DNA from: Bacteroidales bacterium
GTDB taxonomy: Bacteria > Bacteroidota > Bacteroidia > Bacteroidales > UBA932
NCBI GenBank assembly: GCA_022777585.1
Contig: JALFFZ010000041.1
Coordinates: forward strand, 1 to 35,867
Reading direction: 5' to 3'
DNA: 35,867 nucleotides
The position numbers and the translations under genes were made by a program. Of this stretch, positions 9,098 to 17,803 are shown piece by piece (positions within the stretch are counted from its first letter, which is position 1; every line of letters starts with the position of its first letter). The notes below the pieces were generated by a model. The model ran no database searches. It was not told the DNA's origin and was given only the letters and a program-made list of their open reading frames with translations.

Positions 9098-10837
9098 ATG
9101 AAACCTTACCTCGCAGCCGCATTGGCAATTCTGACTGCAGCATCCTGCGGCAGAAATTTGAAAGACGGTGAGTATCAACTTGATATACTCACCACAACAG
9201 ACGTGCACGGCAGCTGGTTCCCGACCAGCTACACAGACGGAGGGCAGAAAAACTCCCTCCACTCGGTCTATACGGTAATCAGGGAATATAGGGATTCCCT
9301 GGGAGCGGACAACATCATCCTGCTCGACGCCGGAGACTGCCTCCAGGGCGACAACGCCGCTTATTATTCCAACTACGTTGACACCCTTTCCCCTCATCTG
9401 TTCCCGAGACTGGCCTCCTACATGGGCTACGATGCCATCGCTGTGGGCAATCACGACATTGAGACCGGACATCCTGTATATGACAGGGTCACGGCCGAAC
9501 TCAAGGCAAAAGGCATCCCTTTCCTCGGCGGAAATGCCTTCAGCGGAGACAAGAGATATTTCCAGACATACACAGTACTGCGGAGAGGCGGGCTGAAAGT
9601 CGCCGTCCTCGGCTACACCAACCCGAACATCAAAGCCTGGCTGGACGAAAGGCTATGGAGCGGCATCGAATTCCGTTCCCTCATCCCCCTCGTGCAGGAG
9701 GACGTGGACAGGATCCGCAGGAAGGAAAAGCCTGACGCAGTAATCGTGGCCGTCCACTCAGGCACCGGTGACGGAGACGGATCATCCCTTGAGAGTCAGG
9801 GACTTGACCTGCTGAACACCCTTCGTGGCGTGGATTTCCTCATCTGCGGACACGACCACAGCGCCATCACGATTGACAGGGACAGCATCAGCCTCATCAA
9901 TGCGGGCAGCCGTGCAGGGAGAATCGGACACGGCAGGTTGACCCTATCCGTCAGGGACGGCAAGGTAACAAGCCGCAAACTGGAAACCGACCTCATCAGG
10001 GTCAGGGCTTCGGATGCGGATTCTGCAATGACGGAATACTTCCGGAGCGACTATGAAAATGCCAAAGCCTTCACTGTCAGGGAAGTGGGCAGGCTGGACA
10101 CCGATCTGGAGACCAGGGCCTCATTCGCCGGGATGTGCCCTTATATGAACCTCATCCACAATGTCTGCCTGAGCAGCACCGGAGCCGACATCTCTTTCGC
10201 CGCTCCGCTCACCTTCAACAGGACCATCAAGGCCGGGACTCTCATCTACAATGATCTATTCACTATCTATCCTTATGAGAACCAGCTCTTTACATTGGAA
10301 CTGACCGGACGGCAGATCAAGGATTACCTCGAGTATTCCTACGAAGGCTGGATACAGACTCCGGATTCCGAAAACGGAAACCATGTTCTCCGGATCCGTC
10401 AGGGAGCAGACCAGAGAAGCGGTCAGGAGAACTGGCATTTCGTGAACAGGTCCTACAATTTCGACTCGGCTGCGGGCCTCGACTACACCGTCGATGTCAC
10501 CGCCGGCTATGGCGAAAGAGTCCGGATCGCATCCCTGGCAGGCGGAAAGCCATTCTCAGAAGACAGCACCTACACAGTTGCAATGACATCCTACCGTGCC
10601 AGCGGTGGCGGCGGCCTTCTTTTCAGCGGAGCGGGACTCAGCCCTGAGGAAGCCGATTCCAGAATAACCGGAAGGTATGAGGAAATGCGCATTCTTCTCT
10701 ATAACTGGCTGAAGGACAATGGAGAATTCCGCATGGCCTCATTCAGCGACCCAGCCATCATCGGCCAATGGAAATTCGTCCCGGAATCTGCCGAAGCCTT
10801 GATCCGGAACGATATGGAATTGCTTTTCGGGAAATAA
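9098..10837 (+). CDS. 5'-nucleotidase/2',3'-cyclic phosphodiesterase family lipoprotein
   Basis: The N-terminal domain is a calcineurin-like metallophosphatase, with metal ligands D35 and H37 in TTDVHGS, then DAGDCLQGD, VGNHDIE, AVHSGTGDG and CGHDHSA. The C-terminal half matches the 5'-nucleotidase substrate domain (FNRTIKAGTLIYNDLFTIYP, then the ASGGGGLLFSG loop). The family removes phosphate from nucleotides outside the cytoplasm for nucleoside and phosphate scavenging. The ATG at 9098 gives a short signal peptide ending LTAASC, with C17 as the lipid-attachment site. The longer reading from 9056 overlaps the upstream gene and puts 14 polar residues before the signal, so it was rejected. It converges on another metallophosphoesterase at 10860. 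Confidence 0.9.
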   Translation: MKPYLAAALAILTAASCGRNLKDGEYQLDILTTTDVHGSWFPTSYTDGGQKNSLHSVYTVIREYRDSLGADNIILLDAGDCLQGDNAAYYSNYVDTLSPHLFPRLASYMGYDAIAVGNHDIETGHPVYDRVTAELKAKGIPFLGGNAFSGDKRYFQTYTVLRRGGLKVAVLGYTNPNIKAWLDERLWSGIEFRSLIPLVQEDVDRIRRKEKPDAVIVAVHSGTGDGDGSSLESQGLDLLNTLRGVDFLICGHDHSAITIDRDSISLINAGSRAGRIGHGRLTLSVRDGKVTSRKLETDLIRVRASDADSAMTEYFRSDYENAKAFTVREVGRLDTDLETRASFAGMCPYMNLIHNVCLSSTGADISFAAPLTFNRTIKAGTLIYNDLFTIYPYENQLFTLELTGRQIKDYLEYSYEGWIQTPDSENGNHVLRIRQGADQRSGQENWHFVNRSYNFDSAAGLDYTVDVTAGYGERVRIASLAGGKPFSEDSTYTVAMTSYRASGGGGLLFSGAGLSPEEADSRITGRYEEMRILLYNWLKDNGEFRMASFSDPAIIGQWKFVPESAEALIRNDMELLFGK

Positions 10838-10853
10838 GCCTGTCATCCAGGCT
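10837..10853. terminator. Short hairpin between convergent phosphatase genes
   Basis: AGCCTG and CAGGCT form a 6-bp stem with a 5-base loop directly at the stop codon of the upstream gene. There is no T-run on either side, so it is at best a weak bidirectional terminator. Confidence 0.3.
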
Positions 10854-10859
10854 CCAATG

Positions 10860-11984
10860 CTATCTGAGTTTGAATGTCTCCGAGCGACGGGTGGAATCTC
10901 CGGCATAGAAGTCTATGCTGCAATGCTTTCCGGAGACATTCAGCTTATATGAGCCTGCCGAATTCGAATTGACATATCTCCTGATGCCAGGACGGTATTC
11001 ATCGAAAAGCGGGGACTCGTCCACAATCTTGCTGCCGTCCGGCATCTCCGCAAGGCTCTTCCTGTGAGCCCCGTATGCCTCAGGCCCCTCCGAATCCACT
11101 TTGTAAACACCCTTGGCATCGCTTGACCATACGCTGTTCATCTCCATCTGGATGATGCGTCCGCCGTCTCCGCTCCAGTCGGTCAGCCTCGTCCTGTGCG
11201 AATGTCCGCAGAGGCAGATAGCATTGCGCCTTGCAAATTCGGCACGGAAATGACGGCGCTCCTCCGTATGTTTTGCAGAGCCGTGGAAGAACCATCTGCA
11301 GTTCTGCTCGTCCATCGGGAAAAGAGGTCCGTGGGTAATGATGAATGTATTCCTCGCGCCCATGGTCTCCGCCAGCAGCTTCTCGATCTCGTCATTATCC
11401 GGATTGTTGAAATCCAGGACAATATAGGCATCGTCCCCGATATTGAACGAGAATGTGGTCTTTTCGATTCTCTTCCCCAGTTCCTCGGACATTCTCCCCG
11501 GCATATAGTCGTGATATGTCGCCTTGGCGTCCACTCCGCGGATATCGTGGTTGCCGGCAACCGTGACAAAAGGCAGACCTCCGAACTCCTCCTTGAACCT
11601 GTTCATCACGTCGTCCAGCATCTTCCTGTGCACCTGGCCATTGCCACAGTCTCCCTGAATCAGGTCCCCCATCTGGAATGCCATTGCAGTATTGTCATCC
11701 ACAAGGCAGGCCGCCCTCTTCAGCAGCCTCGGGCATCTGTCGCGCCACATCTCCCCGTTTCTGGCAAACTCCGCCCTCTGAACACGGTTAAGCCATTCAA
11801 CAGGCTCATTGTAATGTGAGTGGTACACCGATGCCGGCTCGGTATCGAAATGAGTGTCACCGAGTATGACAACATTGTAAGCCTTTGATTCACGGCTCTT
11901 TGCGAACAATTCAGAAGCACCGCCAGGCATTGCCAGCCCGGCCAGTCCCAGTGCCGACATGTTGAGGAAATCTCTTCTGTCCAT
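10860..11984 (-). CDS. Exported metallophosphoesterase with twin-arginine-like signal
   Basis: The product is a calcineurin-like phosphoesterase. Its metal-binding motifs in order are LGDTHFD (D43, H45), MGDLIQGD, AGNHDIRG, ITHGPLF and CGHSHRTR. The start reads MDRRDFLNMSALGLAGLAM, with R3-R4 preceding a hydrophobic segment, which resembles a Tat signal, so it probably reaches the periplasm folded. The substrate is unknown. It lies 38 bases downstream of the Lrp-type gene on the same strand and may be co-transcribed with it; a TAATTTCG element at 12012-12019 could also give it its own start. The TAA of the convergent 5'-nucleotidase ends 22 bases away. Confidence 0.85.
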   Translation of the reverse strand: MDRRDFLNMSALGLAGLAMPGGASELFAKSRESKAYNVVILGDTHFDTEPASVYHSHYNEPVEWLNRVQRAEFARNGEMWRDRCPRLLKRAACLVDDNTAMAFQMGDLIQGDCGNGQVHRKMLDDVMNRFKEEFGGLPFVTVAGNHDIRGVDAKATYHDYMPGRMSEELGKRIEKTTFSFNIGDDAYIVLDFNNPDNDEIEKLLAETMGARNTFIITHGPLFPMDEQNCRWFFHGSAKHTEERRHFRAEFARRNAICLCGHSHRTRLTDWSGDGGRIIQMEMNSVWSSDAKGVYKVDSEGPEAYGAHRKSLAEMPDGSKIVDESPLFDEYRPGIRRYVNSNSAGSYKLNVSGKHCSIDFYAGDSTRRSETFKLR

Positions 11985-12022
11985 AGTATTAATGTTTTAA
12001 CTGTAAATATACGAAATTAATC

Positions 12023-12499
12023 CTACCTGTCAGCGGACCTGACCGGAATACTGTATGTATTCTTCACCTCGCCCATTACGAAGCAGGAATTCAGGCCTCC
12101 TATGCAGTCAATCTCGCCGAGAATGCGCAGGACAAACTCCTGGTACTCCTTCATACTGGACACGTACACCTTCATCAGGAAATCATAATCCCCTGATACA
12201 TTGTAACATTCAGCAATCTCATCAATTTTCTGCACAGCCTCCATTATCTTGCTGGCATTCTCGAAAGTATGCTGTTTCATCTTTATATAGCAGAAGGCTA
12301 CGAAGGAGCAGCCCAGCTTTTCTTCATCCAGGACTGCGGAAATCTTCCGGATATATCCCTCCGAGCGCATCCTGCGGATACGTTCGAATACAGGTGTCGG
12401 AGAAAGGCCCACCCTCTGGGCAATCTGTCTTGTAGAAAGAGTGGCATCCTCCTGCATAATCTTGAGGATGGCCACATCGGTGGAATCCAGCTGATTCAT
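12023..12499 (-). CDS. Lrp/AsnC-family transcriptional regulator
   Basis: At 158 residues this is the usual length of the family. The N-terminal winged helix-turn-helix spans about residues 4-60 (LDSTDVAILKIMQ, then STRQIAQRVGLSPTPVFERIRRM). It is followed by the RAM ligand-binding domain, with the GDYDFLMKVYV strand. These proteins form dimers and octamers that sense amino acids. The gene is divergent from a methionine-synthesis gene with 159 bases between the two starts. Regulation of that neighbour and of itself is the natural inference. The ATG at 12499 is preceded by a -7 box at 12561-12568. Confidence 0.92.
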   Translation of the reverse strand: MNQLDSTDVAILKIMQEDATLSTRQIAQRVGLSPTPVFERIRRMRSEGYIRKISAVLDEEKLGCSFVAFCYIKMKQHTFENASKIMEAVQKIDEIAECYNVSGDYDFLMKVYVSSMKEYQEFVLRILGEIDCIGGLNSCFVMGEVKNTYSIPVRSADR

Positions 12500-12533
12500 A
12501 CTGTTCTTGTTTTTCGTATTAAAACAGCCCCTT

Positions 12534-12551
12534 AAAGAGCAAATGTTCTTT
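12534..12551. promoter_or_regulatory. Imperfect inverted repeat in the Lrp leader, possible operator
   Basis: AAAGAGC (12534-12540) and GTTCTTT (12545-12551) pair at six of seven positions around the spacer AAAT. The repeat sits between the -7 box and start codon of the Lrp-type gene, a place where autoregulation would act. Lrp-family proteins often bind imperfect AT-rich dyads, so this is a candidate, not a proven site. Confidence 0.35.
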
Positions 12552-12560
12552 TATTTTAGG

Positions 12561-12568
12561 CAAATATA
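12561..12568 (-). promoter_or_regulatory. -7 promoter element of the Lrp-type gene
   Basis: The minus strand reads TATATTTG, an exact TAnnTTTG. No clear TTTG lies 19-21 bases upstream; that interval is AT-rich. It lies 28 bases from the -33 box of the divergent metY-like gene. Confidence 0.45.
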
Positions 12569-12595
12569 GAATTATTATCTTATTTTTAAAAATTA

Positions 12596-12627
12596 TTTGG
12601 AACAATATCCTCCCCATTCTAAATTTG
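12596..12627 (+). promoter_or_regulatory. Promoter of O-acetylhomoserine sulfhydrylase gene
   Basis: TTTG (12596-12599), 20 bases, then TAAATTTG (12620-12627): a full consensus Bacteroidota promoter. The leader to the ATG at 12659 is about 25 bases, too short for a SAM riboswitch. Confidence 0.75.
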
Positions 12628-12658
12628 CCACCAGAAAACAAATAAAAAATACAATACC

Positions 12659-13945
12659 ATGTCACAGAACAAAGAACTTCATCTCGAAACAATCGCAGTC
12701 CATGCCGGACAGGAAACAGCCGACCCTACAACCGATTCAAGGGCTGTACCTATCTATCAGACAACATCATACGTATTCCACAACAGCCAGCACGCTGCCG
12801 ACAGGTTCGGGCTCAGGGATCCCGGCAACATCTACGGCCGTCTCACCAATTCCACACAGGCTGTGTTCGAGGAGAGAATTGCAGCGCTCGAGGGCGGAGT
12901 GGCAGCCCTCGCAGTGTCTTCAGGAGCGGCTGCAGTAACTTATGCTCTCCAGAACGTACTCCAGAACGGAGACCACGTCATCGCAGCCGACAATCTCTAT
13001 GGCGGTTCCTTCAACCTCATCACACACACGCTGACAACTCAGGGCATCTCCAACACCATTCTGAATGTCAACGACTTAGAGGCGCTTGAAGCGGCAATCA
13101 GGCCTAATACGAAGGTAATCTACGCCGAGACGTTCGGAAATCCGAATTCCGACGTCACCAATCTTGACGGCATTGCCGAGATAGCCCACAGGCACGGCAT
13201 CGTATTCATCGTGGACAACACATTCGCCCCTATTCTCATCCGGCCGATCGAACACGGCGTTGATGTCGTGGTTCATTCCGCAACAAAATTCATCGGCGGT
13301 CACGGATCCTCCCTCGGAGGAGTCATCGTGGACAGCGGAAAATTCGACTGGAAGGCCTATCCGGACAAATATCCGACATTGGCAAAACCAGATCCGAGCT
13401 ATCACGGGGCAATCTTCGCCGACGTGGCCGGAGCAGCGGCATTCGTGACTAGAATCAGAGCCGTCATCCTCCGTGACACGGGAGCCTGCATCAGTCCGTT
13501 CAACGCCTGGATTCTTCTTCAGGGCACTGAGTCATTGCCTCTGAGAATCGAAAGGCATGTCAGAAACGCGCTGAAAGTTGTGGATTATCTTTCAAAACAT
13601 CCGAAGGTAGCCAAGGTAAACCATCCGTCCCTGCCCGAGCATCCTGACCATGCGCTCTATCAGAAATACTTCCCGAACGGGGGCGGTTCGATTTTCACCT
13701 TCGAGATCAAGGGCGGGCAGGAAGAGGCCTGGAAGTTCATCGACAATCTCAAACTCTTCTCAATACTCGCCAATGTGGCTGACGTAAAGAGCCTCGCGAT
13801 TCATCCCTATACCACGACACACTCCCAGATGAGTCCGGAAGAACTTGAAGCACAACATATTACACCGGCTACAATCAGGCTCTCGATCGGTGTCGAGCAC
13901 ATTGACGACATCATTGCCGACCTTGAGCGTGGATTCGCCGACTAA
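12659..13945 (+). CDS. metY: O-acetylhomoserine sulfhydrylase (Cys/Met metabolism PLP enzyme)
   Basis: The 428-residue protein belongs to the Cys/Met metabolism PLP family. The PLP lysine is K210 in VHSATKFIGGHGSSLGG. Other family marks are the N-terminal LETIAVHAGQE, the YGRLTNST loop, and VADVKSLAIHPYTTTHSQ near the C terminus. The length (about 430, against about 390 for cystathionine synthases) and the SLAIHP..TTH motif favour O-acetylhomoserine aminocarboxypropyltransferase, which makes homocysteine from O-acetylhomoserine and sulfide. It is divergent from an Lrp-type regulator. No other methionine gene is adjacent. Confidence 0.9.
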   Translation: MSQNKELHLETIAVHAGQETADPTTDSRAVPIYQTTSYVFHNSQHAADRFGLRDPGNIYGRLTNSTQAVFEERIAALEGGVAALAVSSGAAAVTYALQNVLQNGDHVIAADNLYGGSFNLITHTLTTQGISNTILNVNDLEALEAAIRPNTKVIYAETFGNPNSDVTNLDGIAEIAHRHGIVFIVDNTFAPILIRPIEHGVDVVVHSATKFIGGHGSSLGGVIVDSGKFDWKAYPDKYPTLAKPDPSYHGAIFADVAGAAAFVTRIRAVILRDTGACISPFNAWILLQGTESLPLRIERHVRNALKVVDYLSKHPKVAKVNHPSLPEHPDHALYQKYFPNGGGSIFTFEIKGGQEEAWKFIDNLKLFSILANVADVKSLAIHPYTTTHSQMSPEELEAQHITPATIRLSIGVEHIDDIIADLERGFAD

Positions 13946-13963
13946 AACCTGAACTGCACAAAA

Positions 13964-13993
13964 AAGAATGGGCTGCATCTGCAGCCCATTCTT
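13964..13993 (-). terminator. Strong intrinsic terminator between convergent genes
   Basis: AAGAATGGGCTGC and GCAGCCCATTCTT form a perfect 13-bp stem with a 4-base loop. Read on the minus strand the stem is followed by TTTT, so it ends transcription of the gene at 13998-16133 just past its stop codon. It can also block plus-strand readthrough from the metY-like gene, but no T-run follows on that side. Confidence 0.85.
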
Positions 13994-13997
13994 GATT

Positions 13998-16133
13998 CTA
14001 TATCATATCCTTCAGCCAGAAGAAATAAGCAGCCGCAGCCCCCGCAGCCAGGACGGCGATGACGAGCAGCCAGATCAGAATCCTGGCCCATACAGGAAGG
14101 CCCTTCTTCGCATAAGGATCCTTGAGCTTGAGTTTCGGGAACTTCGCGATGTCGGTAAGCGTCTCGCCGAAGCTGATGCTGATCTTGGCAGATGCATTGA
14201 CAGCCCATCCGTTCGCATTGAGAAGAGGAGCAATGTTCCTCTTGCGGAGCTTCATCCAGGCCAGAACCATAGCCGGTCCGGAAATCACCAGGAGAATGGC
14301 GACAAAAACAAGGATGACCTGCCACCAGCTCAGGGCCACAAAGCCCTTGACAAGGCTGGCAAGAGCGGAACCGATCATTCCAAAAGCCATTCCTATGGCA
14401 GCAAAGATACCTGCGAACTTGGCAATGTCAAAAGGCTGGGCAGGGGCCGGCTTGGCATCCGGAGAGGCCGGAGCGGCGGCCGGGGCCGCATTGATTTTAT
14501 CAGTGGCATCCTTCATTATCTTGGCATCCTTCTCCGCAGCACTCTTGTTGATGAGATTCTGGACCGCTTCCGACATCCTGCGGTAAGGAGACCAGAACGA
14601 CTGGGATATACTGATCGGATTGTCAACAATCTTGGTAATCACTGCATCCCACTCAAGTCCCTGATTATCATAGTAAACCGCATTCTTACCGACTACAAGG
14701 TCACCTATGTCGCCAACTGTAACGGCGGCAACGATGGTAATCTTGCCTGGCTTTGTCTTGGTCGTACAGTCGCAATAGACCAGATACATTCCGCTGGCAG
14801 GAGCCATTGTATTGTGCTTGCCCATATCGGCCACATTCATACAGAAGTGGCAGGCTCTCTGGTCAATGATAAGTGTTCCGGACTGGAATATTGCCTTTGC
14901 ATCCTTATCTTTGGAATAGAAATCCTCAAGGGTCACGAAATTCTTCAGAAGCCTGTAGAAATCCCTGTAAACGTGAAGGAACTTGTCCACTTTGTCAATG
15001 TTCTCAGCCTCCTCCTTCAGGGCGAGATCCTTTGCGACCAGGTCCAGAAGGCTCTGCTTCAGGTCAGCAGCCAGGAATGAGTTGACAGCTTCTATGCCGA
15101 GGGACTCCACGGCGGCACCGGCCTTGGCTGCCTTCCAGGCAATATAAGGTGCGAGCTTAGCGCCGATTTCATTCCAGAGTGTTTCATCCACAGCAGCAAC
15201 TCCCTCCGGCACAGCCAGTTTTGTCAATGTTGCAAAAGAAGCTGCCCAGGCAGGGTTTACAGCCGCATCCACAGGAATCTCGGCCTTGCCTGTGATTCTG
15301 GCCACCGGATAGGCTGCGATTTCATCAAGTCTGGATGAAAGGTCACTGCCTGCAATCGCCTCAATCCAGGCTGTCTGGACATCAAGTCTGGATGCATTGT
15401 CCGGGGAGAAAGCAGCCACCTTGGACCTTACGAAGAAGTCACGGACCTTTGCGTCAAGAGACTGATAAGCTGAGAGAACCGCCTCTGTATCATCTCCATA
15501 AGGGAGTTCAGGCTTGGCCGAGCACCAGGCCGAATAGTCGGCAAGAGCCTTGTAGAACGCTTCAATGAGGTCAGAATTGACACCATCTTCACCGCTTCTG
15601 TCCTTCACTGTGCCGAGAGTAGCCTTGATTGCGGCTATTGCAGCCTTTTCTTCATCATTTTCAGCTGCGGCCTCGATGATGACGCCGTCCCCGTTGAACT
15701 TTGTACCCGCGAAAATCGCAACCCTGTCTGCAGTATCCGAGAGACTTATGATATCCCCTTCCCTGCCGAGGTTCTGGAGAATCTCCCTGGCTGAAGATGC
15801 AAGTTTGCGGCCTGTTTCGGTCTCGGGATTGAACTCTGAAATTGCAATGGAGGAGGCACCCTCAAGAAGCTTGTCGGCATTGGACAATGCGGATACCGCC
15901 CAGTCTGCCGTATTCACGACATCATTTACACGAATCTTTCCGTCGCCGTCCGTATCAATGCAGGCGAGGCTGGCCGAATCGATTTCCAGACCCTGTACAG
16001 GGCAGGAAAGCACTGTCCACATTGTAGGGTCAAGTTCCCTTAAATGGGCGATATCCTCGCCACTTTTGATTCTGACTCTGGAAGCTCCTCCGATATTGGA
16101 GAACTCCCACCTGTATTTTGATTTATCTACCAT
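13998..16133 (-). CDS. Membrane-anchored 711-residue protein with an EF-hand loop, function unknown
   Basis: I do not recognise a named family. Residues 60-71 (IDTDGDGKIRVND) form a canonical calcium-binding EF-hand loop, with Asp at positions 1, 3, 5 and 12. The long middle is alpha-helical. At about residues 430-465 there are closely spaced cysteines (CHFC, then YCDC) around a GMYLVYC segment, which could bind metal. An Ala/Pro-rich linker precedes three hydrophobic segments in the last 150 residues (KFAGIFAAIGMAFGMIGSAL, WWQVILVFVAILLVISG, ILIWLLVIAVLAAGAAAAYF), so the protein is probably anchored at its C terminus. It starts 29 bases after the HerA-like ATPase and ends at a strong terminator, as the last gene of that unit. 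Confidence 0.75.
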   Translation of the reverse strand: MVDKSKYRWEFSNIGGASRVRIKSGEDIAHLRELDPTMWTVLSCPVQGLEIDSASLACIDTDGDGKIRVNDVVNTADWAVSALSNADKLLEGASSIAISEFNPETETGRKLASSAREILQNLGREGDIISLSDTADRVAIFAGTKFNGDGVIIEAAAENDEEKAAIAAIKATLGTVKDRSGEDGVNSDLIEAFYKALADYSAWCSAKPELPYGDDTEAVLSAYQSLDAKVRDFFVRSKVAAFSPDNASRLDVQTAWIEAIAGSDLSSRLDEIAAYPVARITGKAEIPVDAAVNPAWAASFATLTKLAVPEGVAAVDETLWNEIGAKLAPYIAWKAAKAGAAVESLGIEAVNSFLAADLKQSLLDLVAKDLALKEEAENIDKVDKFLHVYRDFYRLLKNFVTLEDFYSKDKDAKAIFQSGTLIIDQRACHFCMNVADMGKHNTMAPASGMYLVYCDCTTKTKPGKITIVAAVTVGDIGDLVVGKNAVYYDNQGLEWDAVITKIVDNPISISQSFWSPYRRMSEAVQNLINKSAAEKDAKIMKDATDKINAAPAAAPASPDAKPAPAQPFDIAKFAGIFAAIGMAFGMIGSALASLVKGFVALSWWQVILVFVAILLVISGPAMVLAWMKLRKRNIAPLLNANGWAVNASAKISISFGETLTDIAKFPKLKLKDPYAKKGLPVWARILIWLLVIAVLAAGAAAAYFFWLKDMI

Positions 16134-16162
16134 AATGTACTGTATTTCAATGATTTATAGAT

Positions 16163-17788
16163 CTATTTAAGAAGATTTCCCAGAATGCTGCGGGTAATCT
16201 CTCTGGTGGCTGTGGAGGCCGCATTGCCGAGAGCCCTGCCAGCCGCAGTCTTTACCGCGCTGCCCTTCGAACTCGTCTTGGAGCTTGACTTGGAACTTGA
16301 TTTCGAGCCGGTTACGCTCTTCGCCACCTCATTGCCAATGCTTCTGCCGAGGCTAGTCACAGCCGCTCCGACGATGGCTCCCAGCACACCTTTCATCAGT
16401 CCGCCTCCGGACTTGCCTGATTTCCTGGCAGCCTTCTCCGCCTTTGCCTCCTCGGCTGCCCTGGCTTCCTCCGCTGCCCTCTCCTCAGCCTCTTTGGCGG
16501 CCTTCTCACTCTCGGCCAGGAGAACCTCGAACGCACTCTCCCTGTCAACCACATTGTCATATCTTCCGTAGAGACGGGACTGCTTGATTATCAAATCTCT
16601 CTGAGCCTCTGTCACAGCTCCGATCTGGCTGAGCGGGAAGAGAATCCTGGCACGCTGGACCATTGAAGGGGAACCCTTCTCATCCAGGAACGAGACGAGA
16701 GCCTCTCCGGTCCCGAGCTCCATTATCGCCTCCTCTGTCTTGAAGGCAGGATTGGCCCGGAATGTCTCCGCAGCCGACCTCACCGCCTTCTGGTCCTTCG
16801 GTGTGAAGGCCCTCAGGGCGTGCTGCACCCTGTTTCCAAGCTGGCCGAGAATGTCCTCAGGTATGTCGGTCGGATTCTGGGTCACGAAATAAATGCCGAC
16901 TCCCTTGCTTCGAATCAGCCTGACAACCTGCTCTATCTTGTCCACGAGGGCCTTGGAAGTGCCGTCGAACAGCATGTGGGCCTCATCGAAGAAGAAAACA
17001 AGTTTTGGAAGATCCATATCCCCGATTTCCGGCAGCCTCGCATAGAGTTCAGAAAGCAGCCAGAGCAGGAAGGTGGAATAGAGCTTCGGATTGAGCATCA
17101 GCTTGTCCGCTGCCAGAACGCTCATCACTCCCTTGCCGCCTTCGCATTGGAGAAGGTCATATATATCGAATGAAGGCTCCGCGAAGAATTTGTCCGCGCC
17201 CTCGTTTTCAAGGGCAAGAAGGGCTCTCTGGATGGCTCCCACGCTCTGTGAGGTGATATTTCCATAGCTCGTGGTGAACTCTTTCGCATGCTCGGCGACA
17301 TAATTCAGCATTGACCTCAGATCCTTCATGTCAATGAGAAGGAGTCCCCTGTCATCTGCAATGCGGAAAACGATGTTCAATATTCCCGCCTGTGTCTCAT
17401 TCAGGTCGAGGAGACGGGCCAGAAGCTGCGGACCCATATTGGAAACAGTGGTTCTCATAGGATGCCCCTGCTCGCCGAAGACATCGAAGAATCTTACCGG
17501 GCAGCCTGCAAACTGAGGGTCCGCAATGCCGAATTCAGCACAGCGCTTCTCTATGAAACCGTTCATTTTTCCGGTCTGGCTGATGCCGGAGAGGTCTCCC
17601 TTCATGTCGGCCATGAAGCAAGGGACGCCCGCCTGGCAAAATGTCTCGGCGAGGACCTGGAGGGTGACAGTCTTTCCGGTTCCGGTAGCTCCGGCGATAA
17701 GGCCGTGTCTGTTGGCCATCTTTCCGCAAATCGAAATCGGACCTTCCGGCCCGTGGGCCACGTACAGCCCGTTCTCTGAGGTAAACAT
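16163..17788 (-). CDS. HerA/YjgR-like ATPase (DUF853)
   Basis: This is a P-loop ATPase of the HerA-FtsK superfamily. Walker A is GATGTGKT at residues 33-40, close to the N terminus, as in the DUF853/YjgR group. The Walker B region is [13 protein letters not shown], followed by [15 protein letters not shown], the sensor-like segment typical of these proteins. After about residue 420 there is an Ala/Glu/Lys-rich helix, then a Gly-rich and Ser/Lys-rich low-complexity tail. The tail makes the protein somewhat longer than the 500 or so residues I recall for YjgR. The cellular role of the family is not settled. It lies between a secreted MBL-fold protein (15 bases upstream) and a membrane protein (29 bases downstream), in one operon. 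Confidence 0.88.
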   Translation of the reverse strand: MFTSENGLYVAHGPEGPISICGKMANRHGLIAGATGTGKTVTLQVLAETFCQAGVPCFMADMKGDLSGISQTGKMNGFIEKRCAEFGIADPQFAGCPVRFFDVFGEQGHPMRTTVSNMGPQLLARLLDLNETQAGILNIVFRIADDRGLLLIDMKDLRSMLNYVAEHAKEFTTSYGNITSQSVGAIQRALLALENEGADKFFAEPSFDIYDLLQCEGGKGVMSVLAADKLMLNPKLYSTFLLWLLSELYARLPEIGDMDLPKLVFFFDEAHMLFDGTSKALVDKIEQVVRLIRSKGVGIYFVTQNPTDIPEDILGQLGNRVQHALRAFTPKDQKAVRSAAETFRANPAFKTEEAIMELGTGEALVSFLDEKGSPSMVQRARILFPLSQIGAVTEAQRDLIIKQSRLYGRYDNVVDRESAFEVLLAESEKAAKEAEERAAEEARAAEEAKAEKAARKSGKSGGGLMKGVLGAIVGAAVTSLGRSIGNEVAKSVTGSKSSSKSSSKTSSKGSAVKTAAGRALGNAASTATREITRSILGNLLK

Positions 17789-17803
17789 AATATTTCGGTT
17801 AGA

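Noticed and set aside
12500..12658. SAM riboswitch ahead of the metY-like gene
   Set aside because: The leader after the promoter is only about 25 bases, with no room for an aptamer or terminator.
13968..15080. Plus-strand open frame of 370 codons opposite the 711-residue membrane protein
   Set aside because: It begins inside the terminator hairpin and is His/Arg/Gly-rich low-quality sequence, typical of an antisense frame.
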